From assembly GCA_018268935.1 (NCBI GenBank), contig JAFDVS010000061.1, positions 41,219 through 105,218 of the forward strand: DNA of 64,000 nt. The letters run 5' to 3'. This DNA comes from Acidobacteriota bacterium. GTDB taxonomy: Bacteria > Acidobacteriota > Terriglobia > Bryobacterales > Bryobacteraceae. This document shows positions 15,998 through 24,712 of this stretch, one piece after another. Each line of letters opens with the position of its first letter. Positions within the stretch are counted from its first letter, which is position 1. A program made the translations under genes and the position numbers. The notes beneath the pieces are model-generated. The model was given only the letters and a program-made list of their open reading frames with translations, searched no databases and was not told the DNA's origin.

Positions 15998-16303
15998 ATG
16001 CTGATCGTTCAAGTCCACGTCCACGTCAAACCCGAATCCATCGAAGCCTTCCGCGCCGCCACCATCGACAACGCCACCCACAGCGTGCAAGAGCCCGGCA
16101 TCGCCCGCTTCGACGTCCTCCAGCAGCAGGACGACCCCACCCGCTTCCTGCTCACCGAAGTCTACCGTTCCGTCGAAGCCACCGCTGCCCATAAAGAAAC
16201 CATGCACTACAAGCGTTGGCGCGACACCGTCGCTGACATGATGGCCTCCCCGCGCACCAGCGTTAAATACACCAACATCTGCCCATCCGACGAGGCCTGG
16301 TAA
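15998..16303 (+). CDS. Antibiotic-biosynthesis-monooxygenase (ABM) domain protein
   Basis: A 101-residue dimeric alpha/beta ferredoxin-like protein of the ABM/LsrG group. Members include quinol monooxygenases and the autoinducer-2 isomerase LsrG. Visible family blocks are VHVHVKPESIEAFRAATIDNA, GIARFDVLQQQDDPTRFLLTEVY and TMHYKRWRD. The ATG at 15998 gives a normal-length protein; an upstream in-frame extension lacks similarity. Its stop abuts the GTG of the iron-type alcohol dehydrogenase, so the two are one operon, which hints at a shared small-molecule oxidation pathway. Confidence 0.85.
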   Translation: MLIVQVHVHVKPESIEAFRAATIDNATHSVQEPGIARFDVLQQQDDPTRFLLTEVYRSVEATAAHKETMHYKRWRDTVADMMASPRTSVKYTNICPSDEAW

Positions 16304-17407
16304 GTGCGCTTCGAATTCGCCACCGCGCAACGCATCCTCTTCGGCCCCGGCACGATCAAAGACCTCGTCCCCGCGGCGCAATCCCTCGGCCGCCGCGCTC
16401 TCATCGTCACCGGCCGCACCCCCGATCGCATCCGGCGCCATGTCCAATCGCTCGACGCAACATTCTTCTCCATCCCCGGCGAGCCCACCGTCGACGAAGT
16501 CCGCAACGGTGTCCAATACGCTCGCGCCGAATCCTGCGACATAGTCATCGCCATCGGCGGAGGCAGCGCCATCGACGCAGGCAAAGCCATCGCCGTGCTT
16601 CTCGCCAACTCCGGCGAACCTCTCGACTACCTCGAAGTGGTGGGCCGCGGCGCGCCGCTCACCAATCCATCGCTCCCGTTCATCGCCGTGCCCACCACTG
16701 CCGGCACAGGCTCCGAAGCCACGCGTAACGCCGTCCTCGCATCGCCCGAACACCGCGTCAAAGCCAGCCTCCGCAGCGCCTCCATGCTTCCGCGCATCGC
16801 CATCATCGACCCCGATCTCACCCTCGACCTTCCATCACACATCACCGCCAGCACCGGCCTCGACGCACTCACGCAGTTGATCGAACCCTACGTCTCCATC
16901 CGAGCCAACGCGTTCACCGACATGCTTGCGCTCGACGGCATCACCAAAGCCGTCGCGCATCTCCGCGAAGCCTACTCGAACCCGAGCAACACCGAGGCGC
17001 GCCAAGCGATGTCGCTAGCCAGCCTCTGCAGCGGCATGGCCCTCGCCAACGCCGGGCTCGGCGCAGTCCACGGATTCGCCGCACCCATCGGCGGCATGTT
17101 CTCCGCCCCGCACGGAGCAGTCTGCGCCATTCTCCTCCCGCCCGTCATCCGAGCCAACATCCGTGCCCTGGCATCCCGCAGCCCGCAAAACACCCGCTAT
17201 CAAACCATCCTCCAACTCACCGGCGGCATCGAATGGATCGAAGAAACCTGTCGCCGGCTCAACATCCCGCCACTCCGGACCTACGGCATCGACCGCACGC
17301 ACCTCAACGAAATCGCCGAAAAAGCTGCGCAAGCCAGCAGTATGAAAGCCAACCCCATCCCGCTCACACACACCGAACTCATCGAAATCCTGGAACAAGC
17401 GCTCTAG
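16304..17407 (+). CDS. Iron-containing (group III) alcohol dehydrogenase
   Basis: A 367-residue NAD(P)-dependent dehydrogenase or reductase. The nucleotide-binding half has AIGGGSAIDAGKAIAVL and the tail holds metal ligands His256 and His270 in HGFAAPIGGMFSAPHG. In the D-A-L-T-H block, the position usually occupied by the third ligand histidine is Gln191 (DALTQLIEPYVS), although Asp187 is kept. This Gln variant is, from memory, not rare among maleylacetate-reductase-like relatives, so metal use and substrate are uncertain. Starts with GTG at the base after the ABM gene's stop. Only one base lies between its stop and the convergent metal-binding protein. Confidence 0.88.
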   Translation: MRFEFATAQRILFGPGTIKDLVPAAQSLGRRALIVTGRTPDRIRRHVQSLDATFFSIPGEPTVDEVRNGVQYARAESCDIVIAIGGGSAIDAGKAIAVLLANSGEPLDYLEVVGRGAPLTNPSLPFIAVPTTAGTGSEATRNAVLASPEHRVKASLRSASMLPRIAIIDPDLTLDLPSHITASTGLDALTQLIEPYVSIRANAFTDMLALDGITKAVAHLREAYSNPSNTEARQAMSLASLCSGMALANAGLGAVHGFAAPIGGMFSAPHGAVCAILLPPVIRANIRALASRSPQNTRYQTILQLTGGIEWIEETCRRLNIPPLRTYGIDRTHLNEIAEKAAQASSMKANPIPLTHTELIEILEQAL

Positions 17408-17408
17408 C

Positions 17409-18284
17409 TTACCGCAGCGCTTTCACCGGCACATTGAACGCTACCGTATTCACAACGCCCTTGTTCTGAAACTGCACCCACACCCGATACACTCCCTCGC
17501 GCGGGAAAATCATATTGAACTGCACCTTCGGCCCGCCATCGGCGATAAACGGATGCGTGTGTACCAGATCAATCAGATCCCCACTCGCTGCCAGCATATG
17601 TCCCCACGCACCCAGATACTGCTGCAACCCCAGCTCCCCATCCAATCCCCGCAGAGTAAAAAACATCAAAGTCTTAAATCCCGCCAATGGCTGCGCCGGC
17701 TCCGTCACCAGCGAAGCTTCCACATTCTCACCCTTCTGCGGGCCAACATCCGCCTTCAACGGCGCCGCCTTCTCCGCCTTCCCCGCCACAAACATCGTGC
17801 TCGCGTTCATCTGCGGAGTCCCGCCTACCGGAAAGAAATCCGTCACCACGCGATAAGCTCCCGCCTTCGGCAAAGCCGTGCGAAACCGGAACACTCCCCC
17901 CGCCCCATACTCCGGATGCTCATGCGCGAAGAACGACAAATCCTCGCTCACCAGAAACAGATGAAACAGCTTCTCATGGACAATCTCAAACTTGTCCACC
18001 GTCTTCCCATCCGCCGGATTCTCAATCCGAAACTCCATGTCCACGGGAACACCCGGTTTCACCACCCGCGGCGTCAATCGCAGATTCACCGGATACTCCA
18101 CCGGATCGGCGATCTCCGGTATCAATTTCATCCCGCACTTGCCGCACTTGCCCGGACCCTTCGAGCGCACATCCTTATCCATCGGACAGAAAAATCCGAA
18201 ATCCGGCGCCTCACGTTCCTTCTCCGGCGATGGCTGCTGCGCCAGCAGCGCCAACGCAACCATCGCTCCGAAGAAAACTCTCAT
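17409..18284 (-). CDS. Secreted protein with heavy-metal-binding (CPM...CGKCGM) domain
   Basis: A 291-residue protein with an N-terminal hydrophobic segment (VFFGAMVALALLAQQ). Residues 30-55 form the short heavy-metal-binding domain, with Cys33-Pro-Met35, Cys47, Cys50 and Met52 (FFCPMDKDV ... GKCGKCGMKL), known from copper efflux proteins. The remainder is a beta-rich module with HLFLVSEDLSFFAHEHPEYG and DLIDLVHTHPF, the pattern of the family's C-terminal extracellular domain. A periplasmic copper or silver buffering role is the best reading. No CusABC or P-type ATPase genes are in the window. It shares a two-base gap with the downstream SDR gene on the same strand, so a joint transcript from 19078 is likely. 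Confidence 0.82.
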   Translation of the reverse strand: MRVFFGAMVALALLAQQPSPEKEREAPDFGFFCPMDKDVRSKGPGKCGKCGMKLIPEIADPVEYPVNLRLTPRVVKPGVPVDMEFRIENPADGKTVDKFEIVHEKLFHLFLVSEDLSFFAHEHPEYGAGGVFRFRTALPKAGAYRVVTDFFPVGGTPQMNASTMFVAGKAEKAAPLKADVGPQKGENVEASLVTEPAQPLAGFKTLMFFTLRGLDGELGLQQYLGAWGHMLAASGDLIDLVHTHPFIADGGPKVQFNMIFPREGVYRVWVQFQNKGVVNTVAFNVPVKALR

Positions 18285-18286
18285 AA

Positions 18287-19078
18287 CTATCCCTCAAACG
18301 GCCAAACGGCAGTCGTCGTATACCCGCCATCCACCGCGATCACCTGCCCCGTGATGTAATCCGCCGCCGGACTGCTCAGGAACACAGCCACATTTCCGAT
18401 ATCCTCCGGAGTCCCCGTGCGCGGATTCGCCTGGCACCCTCTCAGCCAGTTCTTCATGTGATCCTGTTCCCACATCTTCCGATTGAGATCCGTAATGATG
18501 AACCCCGGAGCAATGCAATTCACCTGGATATTGTGACGTCCCCACTCCGCCGCCAGGGTACGCGTAAACCCCGCCAGTGCGCTCTTCGTGATCGCATAAA
18601 CCGTCAGAAACGGCAGCCCCAGCAACGACATCAGGCTCCCGATATGCACGATCTTTCCGCCCTTCCCGCGCTCCACCATCTTCCCGCCCACCAACTGCGT
18701 CAGCTTCACGATCCCATGCAGATTCGTCTGCAGCAGGTGCTCATACTCCTGCTCGGTGTACTGCGTGAAGCTCTTGCGGATATTGGTCCCAGCCACGTTT
18801 ACCAGAATGTCCACATCCCCCACCGCAGCCGCGGCAGCTTCAATGCTGGCCTTGTCCGCCATGTCCAATTGCAGCGCCTCGGCCTGATACCCTTGCTCGC
18901 GAAGTTCCTTCGCATGCGCTTCCAGTTGCGGTAAATTGCGCGAAGCGAGGATCGTCTTCGCCCCCGCCGCCGCCATGCCGCGCGCGATCGCCAATCCAAT
19001 CCCGCGGCTCGCGCCATTGATCAACGCGGTCTTGCCCTGTAGAGAAAAAGGTGTTGTACTCATGTCGGAAAGATTCAT
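18287..19078 (-). CDS. Short-chain dehydrogenase/reductase, gluconate-5-dehydrogenase-like
   Basis: A 263-residue Rossmann-fold oxidoreductase. The cofactor motif G-x3-G-x-G is NGASRGIG and the catalytic Y-x3-K is YAITK, with the serine in HIGSLMSLLG. The block NVAGTNIRKSFTQYTEQEYEHL and the end VIAVDGGYTTT are typical of gluconate 5-dehydrogenase / 2-deoxygluconate dehydrogenase relatives. Substrate probably a sugar acid, unproven. An alternative ATG at 19063 would shorten it by five residues; neither start has a strong ribosome-binding site. Eight bases separate it from the divergent TolB-like gene, so both promoters must lie inside neighbouring coding DNA or be shared. Confidence 0.87.
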   Translation of the reverse strand: MNLSDMSTTPFSLQGKTALINGASRGIGLAIARGMAAAGAKTILASRNLPQLEAHAKELREQGYQAEALQLDMADKASIEAAAAAVGDVDILVNVAGTNIRKSFTQYTEQEYEHLLQTNLHGIVKLTQLVGGKMVERGKGGKIVHIGSLMSLLGLPFLTVYAITKSALAGFTRTLAAEWGRHNIQVNCIAPGFIITDLNRKMWEQDHMKNWLRGCQANPRTGTPEDIGNVAVFLSSPAADYITGQVIAVDGGYTTTAVWPFEG

Positions 19079-19086
19079 CTTAACGT

Positions 19087-20079
19087 ATGTGGATTCACAT
19101 CCTTCTGCTGCTCGCTCTCCAGCGCAAAGCTGACAGCCCCCTCGATCATCTTCCCAAGAATATGCAGGTGATCACGCACTTCGGGGAACGCGCCGACTTC
19201 TCTCCCGATAACCAGCGCATCGCCTTCATGGCGAAAAGCTTCGGCGACGCCTTCGTCATTGATCTCAAAACGAAGATCATTCGCTGTCTCACCTGTAGCA
19301 TCCCCGGAGCCGCCTTCCTCCGCATCATGCATCTCTCCGATGGCAACTACATCCTCATCGGACCCGAGCATTTCACCGACATAAAAACCAGCCGCGCCCG
19401 CGACAATCAACTCTGGTTCCTCAGCAAACAGCCCGGCTCAAAGCCCATCAAGCTCGATCAGAAGATGAGCGAAGGCGCAGCGCTCTCCAAACGAAGTCAA
19501 ACACTCGCATGGTCGGAAACGTCATCGCAATTCCCCGAACTCCCCGCCCAGTACTCCCGCCTCGTCACTGCCGAAATCGTCTACAACAACGGCAAGCCGG
19601 AAATCCGCAACAAGAAGACAGTCTACGAAAGCAAAACCTCAGCCTGTCGCCTCGAAGCCCAGGACTTCTTCGACAACGACAGCAAGATGACCTTCACCTG
19701 CTATCGCCCCAAAGGCCTCGGCGGCGTCTACACCATTGACCTCAACACCGGCAAAGTCACTGACCAATCTCAAACCGAAATCGTTTACAACGAAGTGGAA
19801 GGCATCTTCCCCGATGGAAAGTACACGCTCGTCGAATCTTCGAAGCAGGTGGAAACACTCGGCGGCCAGCACGGCTCCCGCGAAATCGACATCTGGAAAC
19901 TGAAGCTCGATGGCACCGGCAAAGACTTCGTCCGCGTCACCCACTTCAACGATTACCAGGGTTGGAAAGCCTCAAACCCCGTCGTCTCCACCGATGGCAA
20001 GCTCATGGCCTTCCAGATCGCGCGTGCTGCCGACGAAGCAGGCGTTGGCTACGGCATCGTGCTTCTCAACCTCAAATAA
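19087..20079 (+). CDS. TolB/WD40-like beta-propeller protein, probably exported
   Basis: A 330-residue protein with a short hydrophobic N-terminus (MWIHILLLLALQ). The body shows propeller blades of the PD40 type: GERADFSPDNQRIAFMAKS, DIWKLKLDGTGKDFVRVTHFND and SNPVVSTDGKLMAFQIARA. Such proteins bind partners or substrates in the periplasm. The cysteine-bearing IIRCLTCSIPG and SACRLE stretches may form disulfides. It ends exactly at the base before the convergent dipeptidase's stop codon. Confidence 0.75.
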   Translation: MWIHILLLLALQRKADSPLDHLPKNMQVITHFGERADFSPDNQRIAFMAKSFGDAFVIDLKTKIIRCLTCSIPGAAFLRIMHLSDGNYILIGPEHFTDIKTSRARDNQLWFLSKQPGSKPIKLDQKMSEGAALSKRSQTLAWSETSSQFPELPAQYSRLVTAEIVYNNGKPEIRNKKTVYESKTSACRLEAQDFFDNDSKMTFTCYRPKGLGGVYTIDLNTGKVTDQSQTEIVYNEVEGIFPDGKYTLVESSKQVETLGGQHGSREIDIWKLKLDGTGKDFVRVTHFNDYQGWKASNPVVSTDGKLMAFQIARAADEAGVGYGIVLLNLK

Positions 20080-21228
20080 CTACCGGCCCCAAATCACCCG
20101 CAGCACGCGCAGAAAATTCTCGCCCAGAATCCCGCGCACCTCATCAGCCGTATATCCGCGCCGCAACAGCGCATCCGTCAAATCAAACATCCGCTGTGGA
20201 TGATTCAATCCCTCCACATCATCCTTCTCCCGAAATCCATACGTGTCCACCCCCGCCCGATTGCGATAGAACGCCCGCAGTCGCGCTCGCTGATCCGCCG
20301 GCATCGCGTCATATCCATCCAGATCAATATCGCTGCCCACGCCAAGATGCTCCACGCCCACCAGCTTCTTCACATGATCGAAATGATCCACTACATGCTC
20401 CACCGTGGTCGGCTCCTCGCCGCGCACGAACATCCGCACCGCCGTAATCCCCATCACGCCGCCCGACTTCGCCATCCGCCGGATCGCTTCATCCGTCTTG
20501 CACCGCGGATGCCCGCTCAGCGCCCTGCAATTGGAATGCGTAATCAACACAGGCTTCTTCGAAACCTCAAACGCATCCAACGTCGTGCGGTCCCCGCAAT
20601 GCGACACATCCACCGCCATCCCGGCCTCGTTCATCCGCTCCACAATCCCCACTCCGAAGTTGCTCAATCCCTCGTCGCGCCGCTCCGTCGATCCATTCCC
20701 AATGCGGTTGCGCGAATTGTAGGTGAGCTGCGAAATCCTCTGCCCCAGGTTGTAGAACATCTGCACATCCGCCGCCGTCCGAAAGTGCTCCGAATTCTGA
20801 ATCCCCAGCAGGATCCCGATCCGCCCGGTCTTCTTGGCATCACGAATCGCAGCCACAGAATCGATGCGCTGAAAATCCCGCCCATGCTGCGCGATGAATC
20901 CGTTATAAAACGCCAGCCATCGCAGCACCTGTTGATACGCATCCGCCTGATCCGTGCCCACCCCAGTCGCGATATGCATCACCGTGAGTCCCGAAGAACG
21001 ATACCGCTCCAGATCAGCAGCCGTGAAACTCGCCGGGTTATCCATCCACTGGTAGAACTTCACCGTGTTCAAATGAAACGGCGCCAGCATGTCCAGCACC
21101 GCCGATTCCCGCACCAGCGTAATCGCCTTCGAAGAGTATTCCTTCGGTGACTGTGCGAACAGCCGGTGCCTTCCCCGCACAAAGAAAGGCGCGGCCGCCA
21201 ACATGCTTCTCCGCGAGACAACGGACAT
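20080..21228 (-). CDS. Membrane dipeptidase family (peptidase M19) protein
   Basis: A 382-residue protein of the renal-dipeptidase fold with an N-terminal Tat-like or signal segment (SRRSMLAAAPFFV). The start at 21228 is preferred to an upstream ATG at 21330 because it begins this signal. Zinc-site features visible are the Glu in LGIQNSEHF, His in VDVSHCGDRT, His in THSNCRALSGHPR and Asp in LGVGSDIDLDGY. The N-terminal His-x-Asp pair of classical family members is not seen; the matching place reads LDMLAPFHLNT. So metal binding may be altered, or this is a divergent subfamily. It may act on dipeptides or D-peptides in the periplasm. Confidence 0.82.
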   Translation of the reverse strand: MSVVSRRSMLAAAPFFVRGRHRLFAQSPKEYSSKAITLVRESAVLDMLAPFHLNTVKFYQWMDNPASFTAADLERYRSSGLTVMHIATGVGTDQADAYQQVLRWLAFYNGFIAQHGRDFQRIDSVAAIRDAKKTGRIGILLGIQNSEHFRTAADVQMFYNLGQRISQLTYNSRNRIGNGSTERRDEGLSNFGVGIVERMNEAGMAVDVSHCGDRTTLDAFEVSKKPVLITHSNCRALSGHPRCKTDEAIRRMAKSGGVMGITAVRMFVRGEEPTTVEHVVDHFDHVKKLVGVEHLGVGSDIDLDGYDAMPADQRARLRAFYRNRAGVDTYGFREKDDVEGLNHPQRMFDLTDALLRRGYTADEVRGILGENFLRVLRVIWGR

Positions 21229-21268
21229 GGGAGGAGTATACCCCGGCTGGTATCCTGAAGAAATATCC

Positions 21269-22834
21269 ATGAAGTTGGGGATTGATTTTGGTACAACTCG
21301 CATCGTCGTCGCCGCTGTAGATCGCGGCAATTATCCCGTCGTGTCTTTCGACACGCCTGACGGAAGCACCGCCGAATGGTTCCCCCCACTGGTCGCCGTC
21401 TCCCCGCAGGGCCAGGCCTTCGGCTGGGAAGCCTACGCGCACAGCACCGACCCGGACTGGACCGTTGTCCGCTCCCTCAAACGTATCCTCGAAGACGCCG
21501 GTCCCAACACGCAACTGGAAATCGGAACCGCACGGTATCCTGTCCTCGATCTCGTCACCCAACTCGCCTCCGCCCTCGCCGATGCCCTCCGCCACGCCTC
21601 CAGCGCGCATCCGAAAAAAGACGAGCCCTTCGAAATCATGCTCGGCGTGCCCGCCAACGCCAATAGCAACCAGCGTTTCCTCACTGCCGAAGCTTTCCGC
21701 CGCGCCGGCTTCTCCATCCTCGGCATCGCCAATGAACCCTCCGCCGCCAGCGTTGAATTCGCCCATCGCAACAAAGCCGATCTCGACGACAAGCAACTCC
21801 TGCTGGTCTACGACCTCGGTGGCGGCACCTTCGACGCCTCGCTCGTGCAATACGACGAACGCACTCACCGCGTGCTCGCCAGTGAAGGCATCACCACGCT
21901 CGGTGGTGACGACTTCGATCAAACCCTCGCCGAACTCGCTCTTTCCGCCGCAGGCGTCACCTTCGATTCCCTCACTCCCGCCGAAACCTTCCGCCTCCTC
22001 GAACAATGCCGTATCCAAAAGGAAGCGCTTCACCCCAACACAAAGAAGATCGTCATCGATCTGGAAGAGGTCAACGACAAGCTCGCTCCCGTCACCATTC
22101 TCGCCAGCGAGTTCTACGAACACGCTACACCTTACGTCGAAGAAACACGCCGCGCAGTGCATGATCTGCTCGAACGCCACGGCAACCCCGATGTCGAATG
22201 GCTCTACATCACCGGCGGAGGCAGTGAACTCCCGCTCGTTTCGCGCCTGCTCAAAGAAGACTTCGGCCGCCGTGTGAAACGCTCTGCCTATACGCGCTCC
22301 GCCACCGCCATCGGGCTTGCTATCCAGGCCGACGCCACGTCCGGCTATACCTTGCAGGAACGCTTCACCCGTTTTTTCGGTGTCTGGCGCGAAGCCGACT
22401 CCGGCACACGCATCATCTTCGATCCCCTTTTCCCCAAAGGCACTCCTTTGCCCGCAACAACAGAAGACGCACTCAGCATCACCCGCCAATACACGCCCGC
22501 GCACAACATCGGACATTTCCGCTACCTCGAATGCAGCCATCTCGCCGCCGATGGCCAGCCCGCCGGCGACATCACGCTTTGGGACGAAATCCTCTTCCCC
22601 TTCGATCCCGCCCTCGCACAGGAAGCTGATCTCGCTACCCAGATCGTGGCCACGCACCCCGAATCCGCCTCGCAACAGATCGAAGAGGAATACCGCTGCG
22701 ATTCCAGCGGCGCCGTCTCCGTCCTCATTCACAACCGCACCGCCGGTTACGATCGAACCTATCCCCTGGGCCGCTGGTCCGTGGCCACGAAGCCCGTCCG
22801 CCCCACACGAAAGCCGAGAAAACGATCCACATGA
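21269..22834 (+). CDS. Hsp70-family protein (DnaK-like), short form
   Basis: A 521-residue Hsp70-type ATPase. The nucleotide-binding domain has IDFGTTR at the start, YDLGGGTFDASLVQYD (phosphate-2 loop) and YITGGGSELPLVSRLL (adenosine motif). From about 390 comes a beta-rich segment like a shortened substrate-binding domain; no helical lid follows, and the chain ends with a basic tail. The ATG at 21269 is chosen because the upstream in-frame sequence lacks family similarity. Its stop overlaps the antiporter gene as ATGA. It is not the housekeeping dnaK: there is no grpE or dnaJ nearby and the sequence is divergent. Role unknown. Confidence 0.88.
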   Translation: MKLGIDFGTTRIVVAAVDRGNYPVVSFDTPDGSTAEWFPPLVAVSPQGQAFGWEAYAHSTDPDWTVVRSLKRILEDAGPNTQLEIGTARYPVLDLVTQLASALADALRHASSAHPKKDEPFEIMLGVPANANSNQRFLTAEAFRRAGFSILGIANEPSAASVEFAHRNKADLDDKQLLLVYDLGGGTFDASLVQYDERTHRVLASEGITTLGGDDFDQTLAELALSAAGVTFDSLTPAETFRLLEQCRIQKEALHPNTKKIVIDLEEVNDKLAPVTILASEFYEHATPYVEETRRAVHDLLERHGNPDVEWLYITGGGSELPLVSRLLKEDFGRRVKRSAYTRSATAIGLAIQADATSGYTLQERFTRFFGVWREADSGTRIIFDPLFPKGTPLPATTEDALSITRQYTPAHNIGHFRYLECSHLAADGQPAGDITLWDEILFPFDPALAQEADLATQIVATHPESASQQIEEEYRCDSSGAVSVLIHNRTAGYDRTYPLGRWSVATKPVRPTRKPRKRST

Positions 22835-23922
22835 AGGAACTGTTGAAGCCCTCGCTCAACTGGCTGCTGATCTTCGTGCCGGTGAGCGCCTACCTCCACT
22901 ACGCGCGCGAAGATGCGCATACTGCGGTTTTTGTCACCGCATGCCTCGCCATCGTCCCCCTTGCCGGATGGCTCGGCCACGCCACCGAGCATCTCGCCGC
23001 CCGCACCAGCGAAGCCGTCGGCGGCTTGCTCAATGCCACCTTCGGCAACGCCGCCGAACTCATCATCGCCCTCATCGCCATGCAGAAGGGCCTCTACGAT
23101 GTAGTCAAAGCCTCGCTCACCGGCTCCATCATCGGCAACGTACTCCTCGTCCTGGGCGCAGCCTGCTTCGCCGGCGGCCTCAAACACAAACTCCTCCGCT
23201 TCAATGCCTCCGGTGCTCGCACCCAGGCCAGCATGATGACCCTTGCTGCCATCGCCATGATCATGCCCGCCGCATTCCACTACCTCGGTGGAGCCGTCGA
23301 CAAAGAAGACGACCTCAGCCTCGAAATCGCCGTCGTCCTCATGCTCACCTACGCCGCAAGCCTGCTTTTCTCCTTGCACACGCACAAGAGCCTTTTCCAA
23401 AGTCCCGCCGAAGTGGAAGAAGCCGAATCGCATGAACACTGGAGCACCGGGAAATCGGTTGGTATCCTCGTCCTCTCCACAGTTTTTGTTGCTTGGATGA
23501 GTGAACTCCTCGTCGGCTCCGTCGAGCATGCCGCGCACCAGTTCGGAATGACCAGCATCTTCGTCGGTGTCATCGTCGTCGCCGTCGTCGGCAACGCCGC
23601 CGAGCATTCCACCGCCATCCTCATGGCCATGAAGAACCGCATGGATCTCAGCCTCGGCATCGCCATGGGCAGCAGCATGCAAATCGCACTCTTCGTTGCG
23701 CCCTTGCTCGTCCTCGTCAGCTATTGGATCGGCCCCAGGCCGATGGACTTGCTGTTCACTCCCGCCGAAATTGTCGCCGTCGTTCTCGCTGTCGCCATCA
23801 CCGCTCAAATCAGCGGCGATGGGGAATCGCACTGGCTGGAAGGGATACAATTGCTGGCGGTATATGTCATTCTCGGTATCGTGTTCTACTTCCTCCCCGA
23901 AGCGGCGGCGGCGAAGCACTGA
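22831..23922 (+). CDS. cax: Calcium/proton antiporter (CaCA family, Cax type)
   Basis: A 363-residue inner-membrane protein with about 11 hydrophobic helices in two halves. The exchanger signature GNAAELIIALIAMQKG appears in the first half and GNAAEHSTAILMAMKN in the second, each with the acidic residue that binds the cation. The connecting loop is acidic and polar (QSPAEVEEAESHEHW). It exports Ca2+ using the proton gradient. It is translationally coupled to the Hsp70-like gene and followed by an SDR gene 25 bases later. Confidence 0.93.
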   Translation: MKELLKPSLNWLLIFVPVSAYLHYAREDAHTAVFVTACLAIVPLAGWLGHATEHLAARTSEAVGGLLNATFGNAAELIIALIAMQKGLYDVVKASLTGSIIGNVLLVLGAACFAGGLKHKLLRFNASGARTQASMMTLAAIAMIMPAAFHYLGGAVDKEDDLSLEIAVVLMLTYAASLLFSLHTHKSLFQSPAEVEEAESHEHWSTGKSVGILVLSTVFVAWMSELLVGSVEHAAHQFGMTSIFVGVIVVAVVGNAAEHSTAILMAMKNRMDLSLGIAMGSSMQIALFVAPLLVLVSYWIGPRPMDLLFTPAEIVAVVLAVAITAQISGDGESHWLEGIQLLAVYVILGIVFYFLPEAAAAKH

Positions 23923-23947
23923 TCCAATTCGATAAAGAGAGGTTTTT

Positions 23948-24712
23948 ATGCTATCTGAGCTTTCTGGAAAGACCGCGCTCGTAACCGGCGCCTCGCGCGG
24001 CATCGGAGGCGCTACCGCCATCACCCTCGCCAAAAACGGATGCGCCCGCGTCGTCATCCATTACCACTCCTTCTCCGAAGGCGCGCAGGCCACCATGGAC
24101 GCCATTCGTGCCGCTGGAGTCGAAACCGCATCCATCCAGGCCAATCTCGGCGCTCGCGACGGCATCCAGTCCTTCCGCGACCAGATGAATCAGGTCGCGC
24201 CCGACGTCGACATCCTGATCAACAACGCCGGCTCTCTGGTCAAACGTGCAGGCCTCACCGAGTTCAGCGAAGAGCTCTTCGACGAAGTGATGGATCTTAA
24301 CTTCCGCTCCGCCTGGTTCCTCTCGCAGGAAGCCGCGCCCTCCATGATTCGCAAAGGCTCCGGCATCATCGTCAATCTCAGTTCCATCGCCGCCCGCAAC
24401 GGCGGCGGTCCCGGCGCTGCCATCTATGCTGCCTCCAAAGCCGCCGTCGCCTGCATCACCAAAGGCATGGCCAAGGAGCTGGCGCCGAAAGGCATCCGCG
24501 TCAACGCCGTCAGCCCCGGCACCGTGGATAACCACTTCCACGAAGTCTTCAGCACCAGCCAGATGCTCGATGCCGTGGTGAAGCAGACGCCCGCCGGAAA
24601 GCTCGGCGACGATCAGGAAGTGGCCGACGTCATCCTCTTCCTCTGCTCCGATGCCGCGCGATACATCTACGGCCAAACCATCGAGATCAACGGCGGCATG
24701 TTCATGGTCTAA
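23948..24712 (+). CDS. Short-chain dehydrogenase/reductase, FabG-like
   Basis: A 254-residue Rossmann-fold reductase with GASRGIGGATAITL, DILINNAGSLV, LSSIAARNG and the catalytic YAASKAAV block, then NAVSPGTVDNHFHEVF and IEINGGMFMV. Resembles 3-oxoacyl-ACP reductases and glucose-1-dehydrogenase-like SDRs. It lies 25 bases after the antiporter with GAGAGG upstream of its ATG. Its last bases supply the stop codon of the transposase remnant on the other strand. Substrate unknown. Confidence 0.88.
   Translation: MLSELSGKTALVTGASRGIGGATAITLAKNGCARVVIHYHSFSEGAQATMDAIRAAGVETASIQANLGARDGIQSFRDQMNQVAPDVDILINNAGSLVKRAGLTEFSEELFDEVMDLNFRSAWFLSQEAAPSMIRKGSGIIVNLSSIAARNGGGPGAAIYAASKAAVACITKGMAKELAPKGIRVNAVSPGTVDNHFHEVFSTSQMLDAVVKQTPAGKLGDDQEVADVILFLCSDAARYIYGQTIEINGGMFMV

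Noticed and set aside
21038..22732. A 564-codon minus-strand frame opposite the Hsp70-like gene
   Set aside because: Low-complexity Gly/Ala/Glu-rich translation with no family match; antisense to a clear Hsp70.
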